From JAYREN01 sp963663375 (GTDB taxonomy: Bacteria > Acidobacteriota > Holophagae > Holophagales > Holophagaceae): DNA of 64,000 nt. Made by a program: the position numbers and the translations under genes. The DNA is taken from assembly GCA_963663375.1 (NCBI GenBank), contig OY760195.1, positions 1,116,001 through 1,180,000 on the forward strand. Reading direction: 5' to 3'. Below, in pieces: positions 47,398 through 57,632 of this stretch. Numbering within the stretch: position 1 is the first letter of the stretch; the number at the start of each line of letters is the position of its first letter. The notes under the pieces were generated by a model that was given only the letters and a program-made list of their open reading frames with translations, was not told the DNA's origin and made no database searches.

Positions 47398-49494
47398 ATG
47401 CGTTCTCTCATCCCGCTGACCGCGCTGGTCTGCCTCACGACACCCGCCATGGCCGCCAAACCCGCACCCGCCACTAATCCCTTCTTCACCCCCTGGAAGA
47501 CGCCCTTCGCGGTGCCGCCCTTCGCCCAGATCAAGACGGAACACTTCATGCCCGCCCTGGAAGAAGGAATGAAGCGCCAGAAGGAAGAGATCGGGGCCAT
47601 CGTCAAGAACCCCGCCAAGGCCACCTTCAAGAACACGGTAGCGGCCCTGGATGATTCCGGGCTCCTGCTGGGCAAGGTGTACAACGTCTTTGGTCTGGTC
47701 ACCGGTGCCGAGACCAATGACCAGCTCCAGGCCCTCGAGGCCAAGGCGGGCCCCATGCTGGCCGCCCACCAGGACGATATCTACCTCAACGAGGGTCTCT
47801 TTCAGCGGGTGAAGGCGGTCTATGACCACCGCGCCAGCCAGAAGCTCAACGCCGAGGAGACCATGCTCCTGGAGAAGACCTACCGCCGCTTCGTGCGGGG
47901 CGGGGCGAACCTGGAAGCGGCCCAGAAGGATCGCCTGCGGGCCATCAATGGCGAGCTCTCCAGCCTGAAGATCAAGTTCAGCGAGAACCTGCTGAAGGAG
48001 ACCAACGCCTACCGTCTGGTGGTGGACAAGCAGGCGGATCTCGCGGGCCTGCCCGAGGGCCAGATCATTGCCGCCGCCGAGGCCGCCAAGGGCGCGGGCC
48101 TGGAGGGGAAGTGGGTGTTCACCCTGAAGGCCCCCAGCATCTGGCCCTTCCTCCAGAGCGCCGAGAACCGCGATCTGCGCCGCCAGATCCTCACGGCCTA
48201 TTCCACTCGCTGCGACAAGGGCGGCGAGACGGACAACAAGGCCATCTTCGCCAAGCTGGCCTCCCTCCGGGTGGAGAAGGCGCAGTTGATGGGCTACAAG
48301 AACTGGGGCGAGTTCACCCTGGCGGAGAACATGGCCAAGGTGCCCGAGAACGCTTACAAGCTCCTGGAGCAGCTCTGGACGCCCGCCCTCAAGGTGGCCC
48401 GGCGGGAAGCCGCCGATCTCCAGGCCATGATCGATGCCGAGAAGGGCGGCTTCAAGCTGGAGCCCTCGGATTGGCGGTTCTATTCCGAGAAGGTCAAGAA
48501 GGCCAAGTACAGCCTGGATGAGGAAGCCCTCAAGCCCTACTTCCCCCTGGAGGGCGTGCGCAACGGCGCCTTCACCTTGGCGGGCAAGCTGTACGGCATC
48601 ACCTTCAAGGAGCGCAAGGATCTGCCCGTCTACCATCCCGAAGTCCAGGCCTTCGAGGTAAAGGAGAAGGACGGCAAGCATGTGGGCATCCTCTACATGG
48701 ACTTCCATCCCCGCCCCGGCAAGCGCGGCGGCGCCTGGTGCTCCAGCATCCAGGAGCAATGGATCGAGAAGGGCAAGTTCATCGCGCCGGTGGTCTACAA
48801 CGTCTGCAATTTCGCCCGCCCCGCCGGGGATGTGCCCGCCCTGCTCACGCCGGACGAGGCGGAAACGCTCTTCCACGAATTCGGCCATGCGGTGCATGCC
48901 CTCTTCTCCAACTGCCGATTCCGGGGTTCGGGCTACGTGGCCCAGGATTTCGTGGAGCTGCCCAGCCAGGTCATGGAGAACTGGGTCTTTGAGCCCGAGA
49001 TGCTCAAGCTCTATGCCAAGCACTACAAGACCGGCGAAGTCATTCCCCAGGATCTGGTGCAGAAGCTGAAGAAGGCCGCGAATTTCAATGCCGGCTTCGG
49101 CTGGACCGAGCGCCTCGCCGCGTCCTTCCTGGACATGGACTGGCACACCCTGACCGATGCCAAGGTGCTGGACGCCACGGCCTTCGAGACGGCGCGGATG
49201 GCCAAGTGGGGCTTGATCCCCGAGATCCTGCCTCGCTACCGCACGCCCTATTTCGCCCATGCCGCCGATGAATATTCCGCGGGCTACTACAGCTACACCT
49301 GGTCCGAGGTGCTGGACAGCGATGCCTTCCAGGCCTTCAAGGAGACGGGCAATATCTTCGACCCCAAGACCGCCAAGGCCTTCCGCAAGCTCCTCTCCAA
49401 GGGCGGCAGCGAGGATCCCGCCGCCCTCTATCGCGAGTTCCGCGGCCGGGATCCCAGGGTCGAAGCCGTGCTCGAAAAGGGCGGACTGAAGTAA
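47398..49494 (+). CDS. M3-family zinc oligopeptidase, first copy
   Basis: The protein is 698 residues from ATG at 47398 (GGAGG upstream), with a signal peptide MRSLIPLTALVCLTTPAMA. The zinc motif ETLFHEFGHAVHALF begins with His493; the third zinc ligand Glu lies about 25 residues on, in VELPSQVMENW. FHPRPGKRGGAW and RYRTPYFAHAADEYSAGYYSY are further M3 (dipeptidyl carboxypeptidase/oligopeptidase A) signatures. It cleaves short peptides. Together with its neighbour, it would digest peptides in the periplasm. The upstream open frame is antisense to the papain-like gene and is ignored. Confidence 0.95.
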   Translation: MRSLIPLTALVCLTTPAMAAKPAPATNPFFTPWKTPFAVPPFAQIKTEHFMPALEEGMKRQKEEIGAIVKNPAKATFKNTVAALDDSGLLLGKVYNVFGLVTGAETNDQLQALEAKAGPMLAAHQDDIYLNEGLFQRVKAVYDHRASQKLNAEETMLLEKTYRRFVRGGANLEAAQKDRLRAINGELSSLKIKFSENLLKETNAYRLVVDKQADLAGLPEGQIIAAAEAAKGAGLEGKWVFTLKAPSIWPFLQSAENRDLRRQILTAYSTRCDKGGETDNKAIFAKLASLRVEKAQLMGYKNWGEFTLAENMAKVPENAYKLLEQLWTPALKVARREAADLQAMIDAEKGGFKLEPSDWRFYSEKVKKAKYSLDEEALKPYFPLEGVRNGAFTLAGKLYGITFKERKDLPVYHPEVQAFEVKEKDGKHVGILYMDFHPRPGKRGGAWCSSIQEQWIEKGKFIAPVVYNVCNFARPAGDVPALLTPDEAETLFHEFGHAVHALFSNCRFRGSGYVAQDFVELPSQVMENWVFEPEMLKLYAKHYKTGEVIPQDLVQKLKKAANFNAGFGWTERLAASFLDMDWHTLTDAKVLDATAFETARMAKWGLIPEILPRYRTPYFAHAADEYSAGYYSYTWSEVLDSDAFQAFKETGNIFDPKTAKAFRKLLSKGGSEDPAALYREFRGRDPRVEAVLEKGGLK

Positions 49495-49521
49495 TTCCAA
49501 CCCTCCATTCAAGGATGAACC

Positions 49522-51594
49522 ATGCGAATCCTGCCCCTGCTCCTCGCCGCCGGCCTGCCCATGGCCGCTGAGACTCCCGCGGACAATCCCTTCTTCCAGA
49601 CCTGGAAGACGCCCTTTGGTACGCCGCCTTTTGCCCAGATCAAGGAGGACCACTTCATGCCCGCCTTCCTGGAAGGCATGAAGCGCCACAAGGCCGAAAT
49701 CGCGGCCATCACGGAATCCACGGCGAAACCCACCTTCGCCAACACCATCGAGGCCCTGGAGAATTCCGGGCGCTTCATGGAGCCCGTGGGCGCCGTGTTC
49801 GGCCATCTCTCCGGCGCCGAGACCAACCCGCGACTCCAGGCCATCAACCGTGAGCTGGCGCCCCTGCGCTCGGCCCACTTTGATGACATCAGCTTCAACG
49901 AGAAGCTCTGGCTGCGGGTGAAGGCCGTGTGGGAAAACCGCGCCGCCGAGAAGCTCAATCCCGAGCAGGCCCGCCTGCTGGAGGACCGCTACAAGGACTT
50001 TGTGCGCGCCGGGGCCAACCTGGCCGCCGACCAGAAGACCCGCATGCGGGCCATCAACGGCGAGCTGTCCAATCTGAGCGTGGCCTTCGGCGACAAGATG
50101 CTGAAGGCCACCAAGGACTACCGCCTGCTGATTGAAAAGCCCGCCGACCTCGCGGGCCTGCCCGAGGGCGTGCGCAATGCGGCCGCCCTGGCCGCCAAGA
50201 AGGCCGGCAAGGACGGCCAGTGGCTCTTCAACCTGGACGGCCCCAGCCTCTGGCCCTTCCTCCAGTACGCCGACAACCGCGAGCTGCGCCGCCAGATGCT
50301 CACCGCCTACACCGAGCGCTGCAACGGCGGCGAGCAGGACACCCGCGCCATCGCCAGCCGCATCGCGGCCCTGCGCGCCGAAAAGGCGAAGCTGCTGGGC
50401 TTCCCCACCTGGGCGGATTTCATCCTCGACGAGAACATGGCCAAGAACCCCAAGGGCGTCTACGGCCTGCTGGACCAGCTCTGGCAGCCCGCTCTGGAGG
50501 TGGCCAAGAAGGACCGCGCCGAGATGCAGCTGATGCTCGACAAGGCGCTTCCGGGCGAGAAGCTCCAGGCCTGGGACTGGCGCTACTTCGAGGAAAAGGT
50601 CCGCAAGGCCCGCTTCGATCTGGACGAGGATGCCATCAAGCCCTACTTCCCCATCGATCGCGTGCGGGATGGCGCCTTCCTGGTGGCCCAGAAGCTCTAT
50701 GGCATCACCTTCACCGAACTGAAGAACATGCCCACCTACAGCCCCGAAGTGCAGGTCTTCGAGGTCAAGGAAAAGGACGGCCGTCCCGTGGGGATCTTCT
50801 ACGTGGACTACCATCCCCGCCCCGGCAAGCGCGGCGGGGCCTGGTGCGGGCGCCTGCGCTCGGGCTACGGCGACATTCGCCCCATCGTCACCAACGTCTG
50901 CAATTTCACCCGCCCCTCCGGCGACAAGCCCGCCCTGCTCACCCCGGATGAAGTGGAGACTCTCTTCCACGAGTTCGGTCACGCCCTGCACGGCTTCTTC
51001 TACAAGGGCAAGTATCGCGGGCTTGCCAGCACCCCCCGGGATTTCGTGGAACTGCCCAGCCAGATCATGGAGAACTGGGCCATGGAGCCCGAGGTGCTGA
51101 AGCTTTACGCCAAGCACTACAAGACCGGCGCGACCATCCCCGATGCCCTCATCCAGAAGATGCAGAAGGCGGGCACCTACGGTCAGGGCCTCAAGACTGT
51201 CGAGTACCTGGGCGCCGCCCTGCTGGACATGGCCTGGCACACCCTGCCCGAGCCCAAGGAGCAGGACGCCATGGCCTTCGAGAAGGCCACCTTCGACAAG
51301 CTGGGCCTCATCCCCGAGATCCCCAGCCGCTACCGCACCCCCTACTTCAACCACATCTGGGCGGGGGGTTACAGTGCCGGGTACTACGCCTACATCTGGA
51401 GCGAAGTGCTCGATTCCGATGCCTTCCAGGCCTTCGTGGAAAAGAAGAATCTCTTCCACCCCGCCACCGCCGCCGCCTTCCGCAAGGAAGTGCTATCCAA
51501 GGGCGGCACTGCCGATGCCGCGAAGCTGTACCGGGCCTTCCGGGGCCGCGATCCCAAGGTGGAATCCCTGCTGGTCAAGCGCGGGCTGAAGTAG
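49522..51594 (+). CDS. M3-family zinc oligopeptidase, second copy
   Basis: This 690-residue paralogue of the preceding gene starts 27 bases after its stop. The signal peptide is MRILPLLLAAGLPMAA. The zinc motif is ETLFHEFGHALHGFF with His483; VELPSQIMENW carries the third ligand. The two proteins align from NPFF-x-W-KTPFG/A-x-PPFAQIK to the closing FRGRDPKVE. The copies differ throughout, so the duplication is not recent and may serve different peptide specificities. A clear hairpin terminator follows. Confidence 0.95.
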   Translation: MRILPLLLAAGLPMAAETPADNPFFQTWKTPFGTPPFAQIKEDHFMPAFLEGMKRHKAEIAAITESTAKPTFANTIEALENSGRFMEPVGAVFGHLSGAETNPRLQAINRELAPLRSAHFDDISFNEKLWLRVKAVWENRAAEKLNPEQARLLEDRYKDFVRAGANLAADQKTRMRAINGELSNLSVAFGDKMLKATKDYRLLIEKPADLAGLPEGVRNAAALAAKKAGKDGQWLFNLDGPSLWPFLQYADNRELRRQMLTAYTERCNGGEQDTRAIASRIAALRAEKAKLLGFPTWADFILDENMAKNPKGVYGLLDQLWQPALEVAKKDRAEMQLMLDKALPGEKLQAWDWRYFEEKVRKARFDLDEDAIKPYFPIDRVRDGAFLVAQKLYGITFTELKNMPTYSPEVQVFEVKEKDGRPVGIFYVDYHPRPGKRGGAWCGRLRSGYGDIRPIVTNVCNFTRPSGDKPALLTPDEVETLFHEFGHALHGFFYKGKYRGLASTPRDFVELPSQIMENWAMEPEVLKLYAKHYKTGATIPDALIQKMQKAGTYGQGLKTVEYLGAALLDMAWHTLPEPKEQDAMAFEKATFDKLGLIPEIPSRYRTPYFNHIWAGGYSAGYYAYIWSEVLDSDAFQAFVEKKNLFHPATAAAFRKEVLSKGGTADAAKLYRAFRGRDPKVESLLVKRGLK

Positions 51595-51610
51595 CACGGC
51601 GAAATTACGA

Positions 51611-51644
51611 TGAAAGAGGGGCGGCTTGCGCTGCCCCTCTTTCA
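51611..51644 (+). terminator. Intrinsic terminator after the M3 peptidase pair
   Basis: A perfect 12-bp stem (TGAAAGAGGGGC and its complement) with a 10-base loop starts 16 bases past the stop. It ends in TTTCATTA, so the U-tract is short but present. Confidence 0.75.
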
Positions 51645-51699
51645 TTACCCCAGGGCCTTCTTCCGCTATCCTCTCTCCATTCCTCTTGAAGGCGCCGCC

Positions 51700-52805
<1,106 letters not shown>

Positions 52806-52809
<4 letters not shown>

Positions 52810-55529
52810 GCCCTGCCTTGAAGCCGGTCTTTCTCTCTCTCTTAGCGACAGTCCTCCTGTTCGCGCAGCCCCTCGCAGAGGGCCAGCGAGCCCTCCGCGA
52901 GGGCCGCCTGGAGGCGGCGCGCATCGCCTTCGAGGCCCGTCTCGCCCAGGCCCCCGGAGATACGGATGCCCTGGTGGGCGCGGGATTCACGGCGCTGCGC
53001 CAGGATCGGCTGCGGGACGCCCGCGACCTCTTCCAGCGGGCCCTTGCATTGGCGCCCATGTACGCCGATGCCCATTTCGGGCTCGCCCTGGTCCAGGAGC
53101 GATTGGGAGAGCCTGAAGAGGCCAAGGCCGCGATCCGGCGGGCCCTGCGTCTCGATCCCCGCCGAGAGGATTTCGTCAGCACTATGGAGCGGATCCTTTC
53201 CCAGGCGCCCGACCTTCCTCCCATCGCTCGCCCGAGGGAACTGTCCCTGGATTTCCGCGTGAGTCGGGCGCAGGGCTTCGAGGTGCGCTCTGGAACCCAG
53301 TGGAAATCCATCTTCCTCAAGGGCATCAACCTCGGCGCGGCGCTGCCGGGCAAGAATCCCAGCGAATTCCCGGACAAGGCCACGTACCAGTCCTGGATCA
53401 AGGACATGGCCGAACTGGGCGTCAACTGCGTGCGGGTGTACACCATCCATCCACCCGCCTTCTACGAGGCCCTGCGGGAACACAACCTGGTCGCGGCTTC
53501 ACCTATCTACCTCGTGCATGGCGTGTGGATCGAACCGCCCCCCCATGACGACTTCGGGGCCCCCGGGTGGTTCGAGCCCTGGAAGCTGGAGATGCGCCGG
53601 GTGGTGGACCTGCTCCACGGGCGCGGGTGGCTCAGGGAGCGGCCCGGCCACGCTTCCGGCCTCTACCTGGCGGACGTGACGCCCTGGACCCTGGCGTACA
53701 TCCTCGGGCGCGAATGGGAACCCTTCAATGTCGTGGGCTTCAACGGGAGACATCCCGGACTTGCGGACTGGCGGGGGCGATTCGTGACCGTGAGCCAGGG
53801 CCATGCCACGGAGGTCTTCATGGCCCAGGCCCTGGAGGCGCTGCTGGCCTACGAGCACGACACCTATCACGCCCAGCGCCCCGCGGCGTTCACCAACTGG
53901 CCCACCCTCGATCCGCTCTTTCATCCCACGGAGGCCACCAAGGAGGAGGAGGCCGCGCTTCGCAAGCGCCTGGGAATGCCCCTGGAGCCCGGGGCCGAGG
54001 TGAAGGAGTACGACAACGACGCCCTGGGTTTGGACATGGAGAAGTATGCTTCCGGAGTCCTTTTCAAGGCGGGGCTCTTCGCCAGCTATCACGCCTATCC
54101 CTACTATCCGGACTTCCTCAATCTGGACGCGGGCTACCTCAAGGGCGCCGATCCCCTGGGGCCGAACAACTACGTGGCCTACCTGCGGGAACTGGTGCGC
54201 CACCACACGCGACACGCCGTGGTCATCAGTGAATTCGGCGTGCCCAGCTCGCGGCTGGTGGCCCACTGGCAGCCCCAGGGCCTGACCCACGGCGGCCAGA
54301 ACGAACGCGAGCAGGGCGAGCAGGATGCCCGCATGTTCCGCAACATCCACGATTCGGGCTGCGCGGGCGGGATGCTCTTCGCGTGGATCGACGAGTGGTT
54401 CAAAAAGAACTGGCTGGTCATCGACTTCGAGGAACCCTTGGACCGGAAGCCCTTCTGGTACAACGCCCAGGATGCGGAGGAGAACTACGGCCTGCTGGGC
54501 GCCCATCCGGGAAAGGATGGCCCCACCATCCTGATCGATGGCAAAACCAAGGATTGGGAGCCCGTGCCTGTGTATCTCCAGGGCCAGGGCCTGACCCTGA
54601 AATTGACGGCCGACGAAGGCTGGCTGCACCTGGGGATCTTCTATCCGCCCGCCGCAGGGCCCCGAGATGGCTTCCTGGTGGGCCTCGACACCTACGACAG
54701 AAAGCTGGGATCTCACGCCCTGCCCTGGGGCCTCGGCCTGAAGAGCGCAGCGGGGCTGGAGTTCCTGGTGCGCATCCAGGGCGACCGGGCGGCCGTGCTG
54801 GTGGATGCGCCGTACGATCTGTTCACCCACCGCTACGCGCGGCCCTATCGCTCCGTGGAAAACGAGGCGGGGAACTTCGTGATGCCCCGCACCGAGAGCA
54901 ATCGTGGGCGCATCGGGAGGGATGGCACGCTCTATCCGCCCCGGCGGCAGGAGATCGGCTGGCTGCGCCGCGGCACCCAGGACCGCCAGGATCCCGCCTT
55001 CGATTCCAACGCCGAGTGGATGGAGGGCCCCGGTTTCATCGAGGTGCGCATCCCCTGGGGCCTGCTCAACGTGACGGACCCCAGTTCCCATCGAGTGGTC
55101 CACGATCCGCTCCCCCTGGGAGATGGCGTCGGCACCCGCAAAACCGAAGGCTTCCGGGCCATTCTGGTGCGTTTCCAGGAGGCGGCGGGCAAGGCGAAAC
55201 CTCAGACTGTCCTTCCGAGACCGACGGGCAAGGAGCCCATTCCGCTCCCTCCCCTCTTCACCTGGACCCCCTGGCAGCAGCCGGGTTTCCATGTGTTCCG
55301 GAAGCAGTCCTTCGAGATCGTGAAGGAAGCGCTCCGCAGCTTGCCCGACAGGAACGAAGGGGGACCGCCCGGTCGCTCCGCGCCCTCAGCCATGAAAGGG
55401 GGGACCGCCTGCTTGCTGCGCTCGCTACGTCCCCCCTTTGACCCCCACGTGGTGTCCGGCTCAGGTCCGGACACCACGTCTGCGTCCCCCCTCGTGCTCC
55501 CCCACGCCGATACTTCCGCGACGAGATGA
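52806..55529 (+). CDS. TPR plus glycoside-hydrolase (clan GH-A-like) exported protein
   Basis: The protein has 907 residues, probably starting at TTG 52806 or TTG 52818, the latter giving a better signal peptide (KPVFLSLLATVLLFAQP). TPR-like helices fill residues 25-120 (ARIAFEARLAQAPGDTDALVGAG). A TIM-barrel hydrolase-like domain follows, about 145-560: FLKGINLGAALPG, ELGVNCVRVYTIHPPAFYEAL, YILGREWEPFNVV with candidate acid/base Glu303, and AVVISEFGVPS with candidate nucleophile Glu476. The residue before Glu303 is Arg, not the usual Asn. From about 570 a CBM9/DOMON-like module begins (ILIDGKTKDWEPV). The last 55 or so residues come from inserted REP-like repeats. It overlaps the TPR-barrel gene by ATGA and may trim or modify the polymer made by the downstream synthase. 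Confidence 0.82.
55353..55508 (+). repeat. REP-like double-hairpin repeat, nested copies 3a/3b
   Basis: The inner copy at 55390-55482 has stem 1 AAAGGGGGGAC (55395-55405) paired with 55429-55439, and stem 2 ACGTGGTGTCCGG paired around a 7-base loop (55447-55479). It is flanked by pieces of another copy: AACGAAGGGGGACCGC at 55353 and GTCCCCCCTCGTGCTCCCCC at 55484, which are contiguous in copy 2. One element has therefore inserted into another, all within the 3' end of the hydrolase gene. Confidence 0.85.
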
Positions 55530-57226
55530 CCATGCGCAAATGGACTCCCCTGCTCTGCCTCTCCGCCTGCCTGCTGGCCCAGGAAGGCCTCGGCACCCTG
55601 CTGGGCCGGGCCCGCACGGCCCGGGACCAGGGACGCATGCCCGAGGCCATCCAGGCCTATGACGCCGTGCTGGCCCAGGCGCCGGAGCACGAGACCGCCC
55701 TGCTGGAGCGGGCCCAGACCCTGAGCTGGATGGGCCGCTTCCCGGAGGCTGCGGCGGGGTATCTCCGCTTCAAGCAGCACCATCCCAAGCGCGCCCTGGA
55801 CGCGGATCTGCGCATCGCCCAGGTGCGGGCCTGGGCCAACGAGCTCCCCGCCGCCCTGGAGGTTTTAGCGCCCTGGGTGAGGGAAGGACAGGCCCAGGCG
55901 GTGCTGGACGACGCCACCTACCGCGCCTGGCAGGAGCACCTGGGAGACAGCCTCGCCCGACTGGAGGCCTGGCTGGCTGGCCACCCGGAGGATCGCGCCG
56001 CACTCATGGCGAAGGCCCGCTTCCGGAGCTGGACCGGGCGCTTGAAGGAGGCACGCAGGGATTACGAAACCGTACTGGCGAAGTTTCCAGGGGATGGCGA
56101 GGCCCGGCTGGGTCTGGCCAGGCTGGCCCTCTGGCTGGGAGATCCCGTGGAGGCCCGAACCCAGTTGGGAAAGGCCGACCCGGAGACTCGCCGCGGCGCC
56201 GATGGGCAGTTGCTGGAGGCCCAGTGCGCCGCCGCCGAAGGCCGTGGACGCGCCTCCACCGAGATCCTGAAGCGCCTCGCCCGGGGCGGTCCAGCTCAGC
56301 GGGACGCCCAGGAGGCCCTGATGGAGAATGTCTCCGGCAGTGGCCCCTGGGTGGAACTGCGCCAGAGCCGCACGGACACCAATGAAGGACTCCGCACGGA
56401 ACTCCCCGCACTGCGGGCCCGGGCGCCTTTCCTGGAGGGCTCCGCGCAGTTGGAACTGGGCCGCAACCGACTCCTCTTCCAGGATCAGGAGCGCCAATCC
56501 ACCTTGGTGGGCGCCTCCCTGCGCCAGAGCCTGGGCAGCCGCTTGCGGGTCTCGGCGGGGCTCCAGTGGCATTCGGATTTCGGCGGCGAGGCCTGCACCG
56601 CCTGGAATGCGGGCGCCGGTTTCAGGGTGATGCCAGGGCTCCAGATGCAGGTGGATACCGCGAGGAGCCTCCTGGACTTCACCCCCGCCGCCACGGATCA
56701 CCGGGGCAGCATTCGCACCGTGGACCTTGGGCTGGCCTGGGTCTTCGGCGATGGCCTGGACGCGGTGAATCTCGGCGCGGGCCGGGGCGATCTCTCGGCG
56801 GGCAGTCGGCGCACGTCCTTCTTCGCCAGCTACGAAAGGCGCTTCCCCCTCTCCTGGATCGAGTTCCGGGGCGGCGTGGTGGGACGGGGCTTCGGCTATT
56901 CCGAGACTCTTCCCCTGGGCTTCTTCAACCCCGAGCGCTTCCGTTACCTGGGCCTCACGACCGCCGCCACCCTCAAGCAGGCCCGACACTATCAGCTCTC
57001 CCTGAATCTCCAGGCCGGTACCCAACGGGTGAACGACGACCCCAGCCAGTTCGGGTGGGCGTACGGGGTCTCCGGCGAATGGCGCCTCCTGGACAACCGC
57101 CTGGGGCTCTTCGGGGCCTGGAACGCCAACAAGGCGGGCCTGCCCGTGATGCAGGCCACGGACCCCGCGGCCTATCGCGAACACACGCTGGCCTTCGGAC
57201 TTCGATGGCTCGGCAAGGCATACTAG
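55526..57226 (+). CDS. TPR plus outer-membrane beta-barrel protein (YaiO/PgaA-like exporter)
   Basis: The protein has 566 residues (ATG at 55526 overlaps the previous stop; ATG at 55532 is an alternative). The signal peptide is MRKWTPLLCLSACLLAQ. The N-terminal half is TPR-like (ARTARDQGRMPEAIQAYDAV, AQTLSWMGRFPEAAAGYLRF, RFRSWTGRLKEARRDYETV). From about residue 275 alternating amphipathic strands appear (SAQLELGRNRLLF, LRVSAGLQWHSDF, TSFFASYERRFPL, YQLSLNLQAGTQ) and the chain ends in the barrel-like strand HTLAFGLRWLGKAY. This is the layout of exporters such as PgaA and BcsC. It is the likely outer-membrane pore for the polymer. Confidence 0.85.
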   Translation: MTMRKWTPLLCLSACLLAQEGLGTLLGRARTARDQGRMPEAIQAYDAVLAQAPEHETALLERAQTLSWMGRFPEAAAGYLRFKQHHPKRALDADLRIAQVRAWANELPAALEVLAPWVREGQAQAVLDDATYRAWQEHLGDSLARLEAWLAGHPEDRAALMAKARFRSWTGRLKEARRDYETVLAKFPGDGEARLGLARLALWLGDPVEARTQLGKADPETRRGADGQLLEAQCAAAEGRGRASTEILKRLARGGPAQRDAQEALMENVSGSGPWVELRQSRTDTNEGLRTELPALRARAPFLEGSAQLELGRNRLLFQDQERQSTLVGASLRQSLGSRLRVSAGLQWHSDFGGEACTAWNAGAGFRVMPGLQMQVDTARSLLDFTPAATDHRGSIRTVDLGLAWVFGDGLDAVNLGAGRGDLSAGSRRTSFFASYERRFPLSWIEFRGGVVGRGFGYSETLPLGFFNPERFRYLGLTTAATLKQARHYQLSLNLQAGTQRVNDDPSQFGWAYGVSGEWRLLDNRLGLFGAWNANKAGLPVMQATDPAAYREHTLAFGLRWLGKAY

Positions 57227-57230
57227 GGTC

Positions 57231-57626
57231 ATGACGAGGATCTGGCCGGACAACACCTGGGTGCTGGTAGCAGAAGACGAACCCCTGACGGCCAGCCTCC
57301 TGCGCTCCCGTCTCCAGATGGAAGGCCTGAACGTGCTCCTGGCGACCAATGGGCAGGAGGCCCTGGACTACCTGCAGGAGCAGTGGGTGAACCTGGTGGT
57401 GACGGACCTGATGATGCCCGCCATGAACGGCTTCCGGCTCATCCAGGAGATCCGCCAGCTGCCTTCGCCCCAGGGCCAAGTGCCCATCCTGGTGATTTCC
57501 GCCAACCAGAACGAGAAGGACATGGTGGCCTGCTTCTCCGCCGGGGCCGATGACTTCATGTCCAAGCCCATCTCGATTCCCCTGCTCCTGGAACGACTCT
57601 GGCGCCTCCTGCGTCGGACCGTCTGA
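57231..57626 (+). CDS. CheY-like single-domain response regulator
   Basis: This 131-residue receiver has no output domain. WVLVAEDEPLTASLLRSRL holds the acidic pair, VVTDLMMPAMNGFRLI holds the phospho-acceptor Asp at about 60, ILVISANQN the switch Ser, and FMSKPISIPLLLERL the conserved Lys. It begins four bases after the barrel gene and ends six bases before the HEAT-repeat gene. Without a DNA-binding domain it should act by protein contact, most simply on the HEAT protein or synthase encoded next to it. No partner kinase is in the window. Confidence 0.93.
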   Translation: MTRIWPDNTWVLVAEDEPLTASLLRSRLQMEGLNVLLATNGQEALDYLQEQWVNLVVTDLMMPAMNGFRLIQEIRQLPSPQGQVPILVISANQNEKDMVACFSAGADDFMSKPISIPLLLERLWRLLRRTV

Positions 57627-57632
57627 TCTTCC

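Noticed and set aside
47110..51459. 1449-codon minus-strand open frame opposite both M3 peptidase genes
   Set aside because: It runs through two well-supported genes; the translation is Leu/Gly/Glu-rich with no domain. The length reflects the low stop frequency of antisense frames in GC-rich codon usage.
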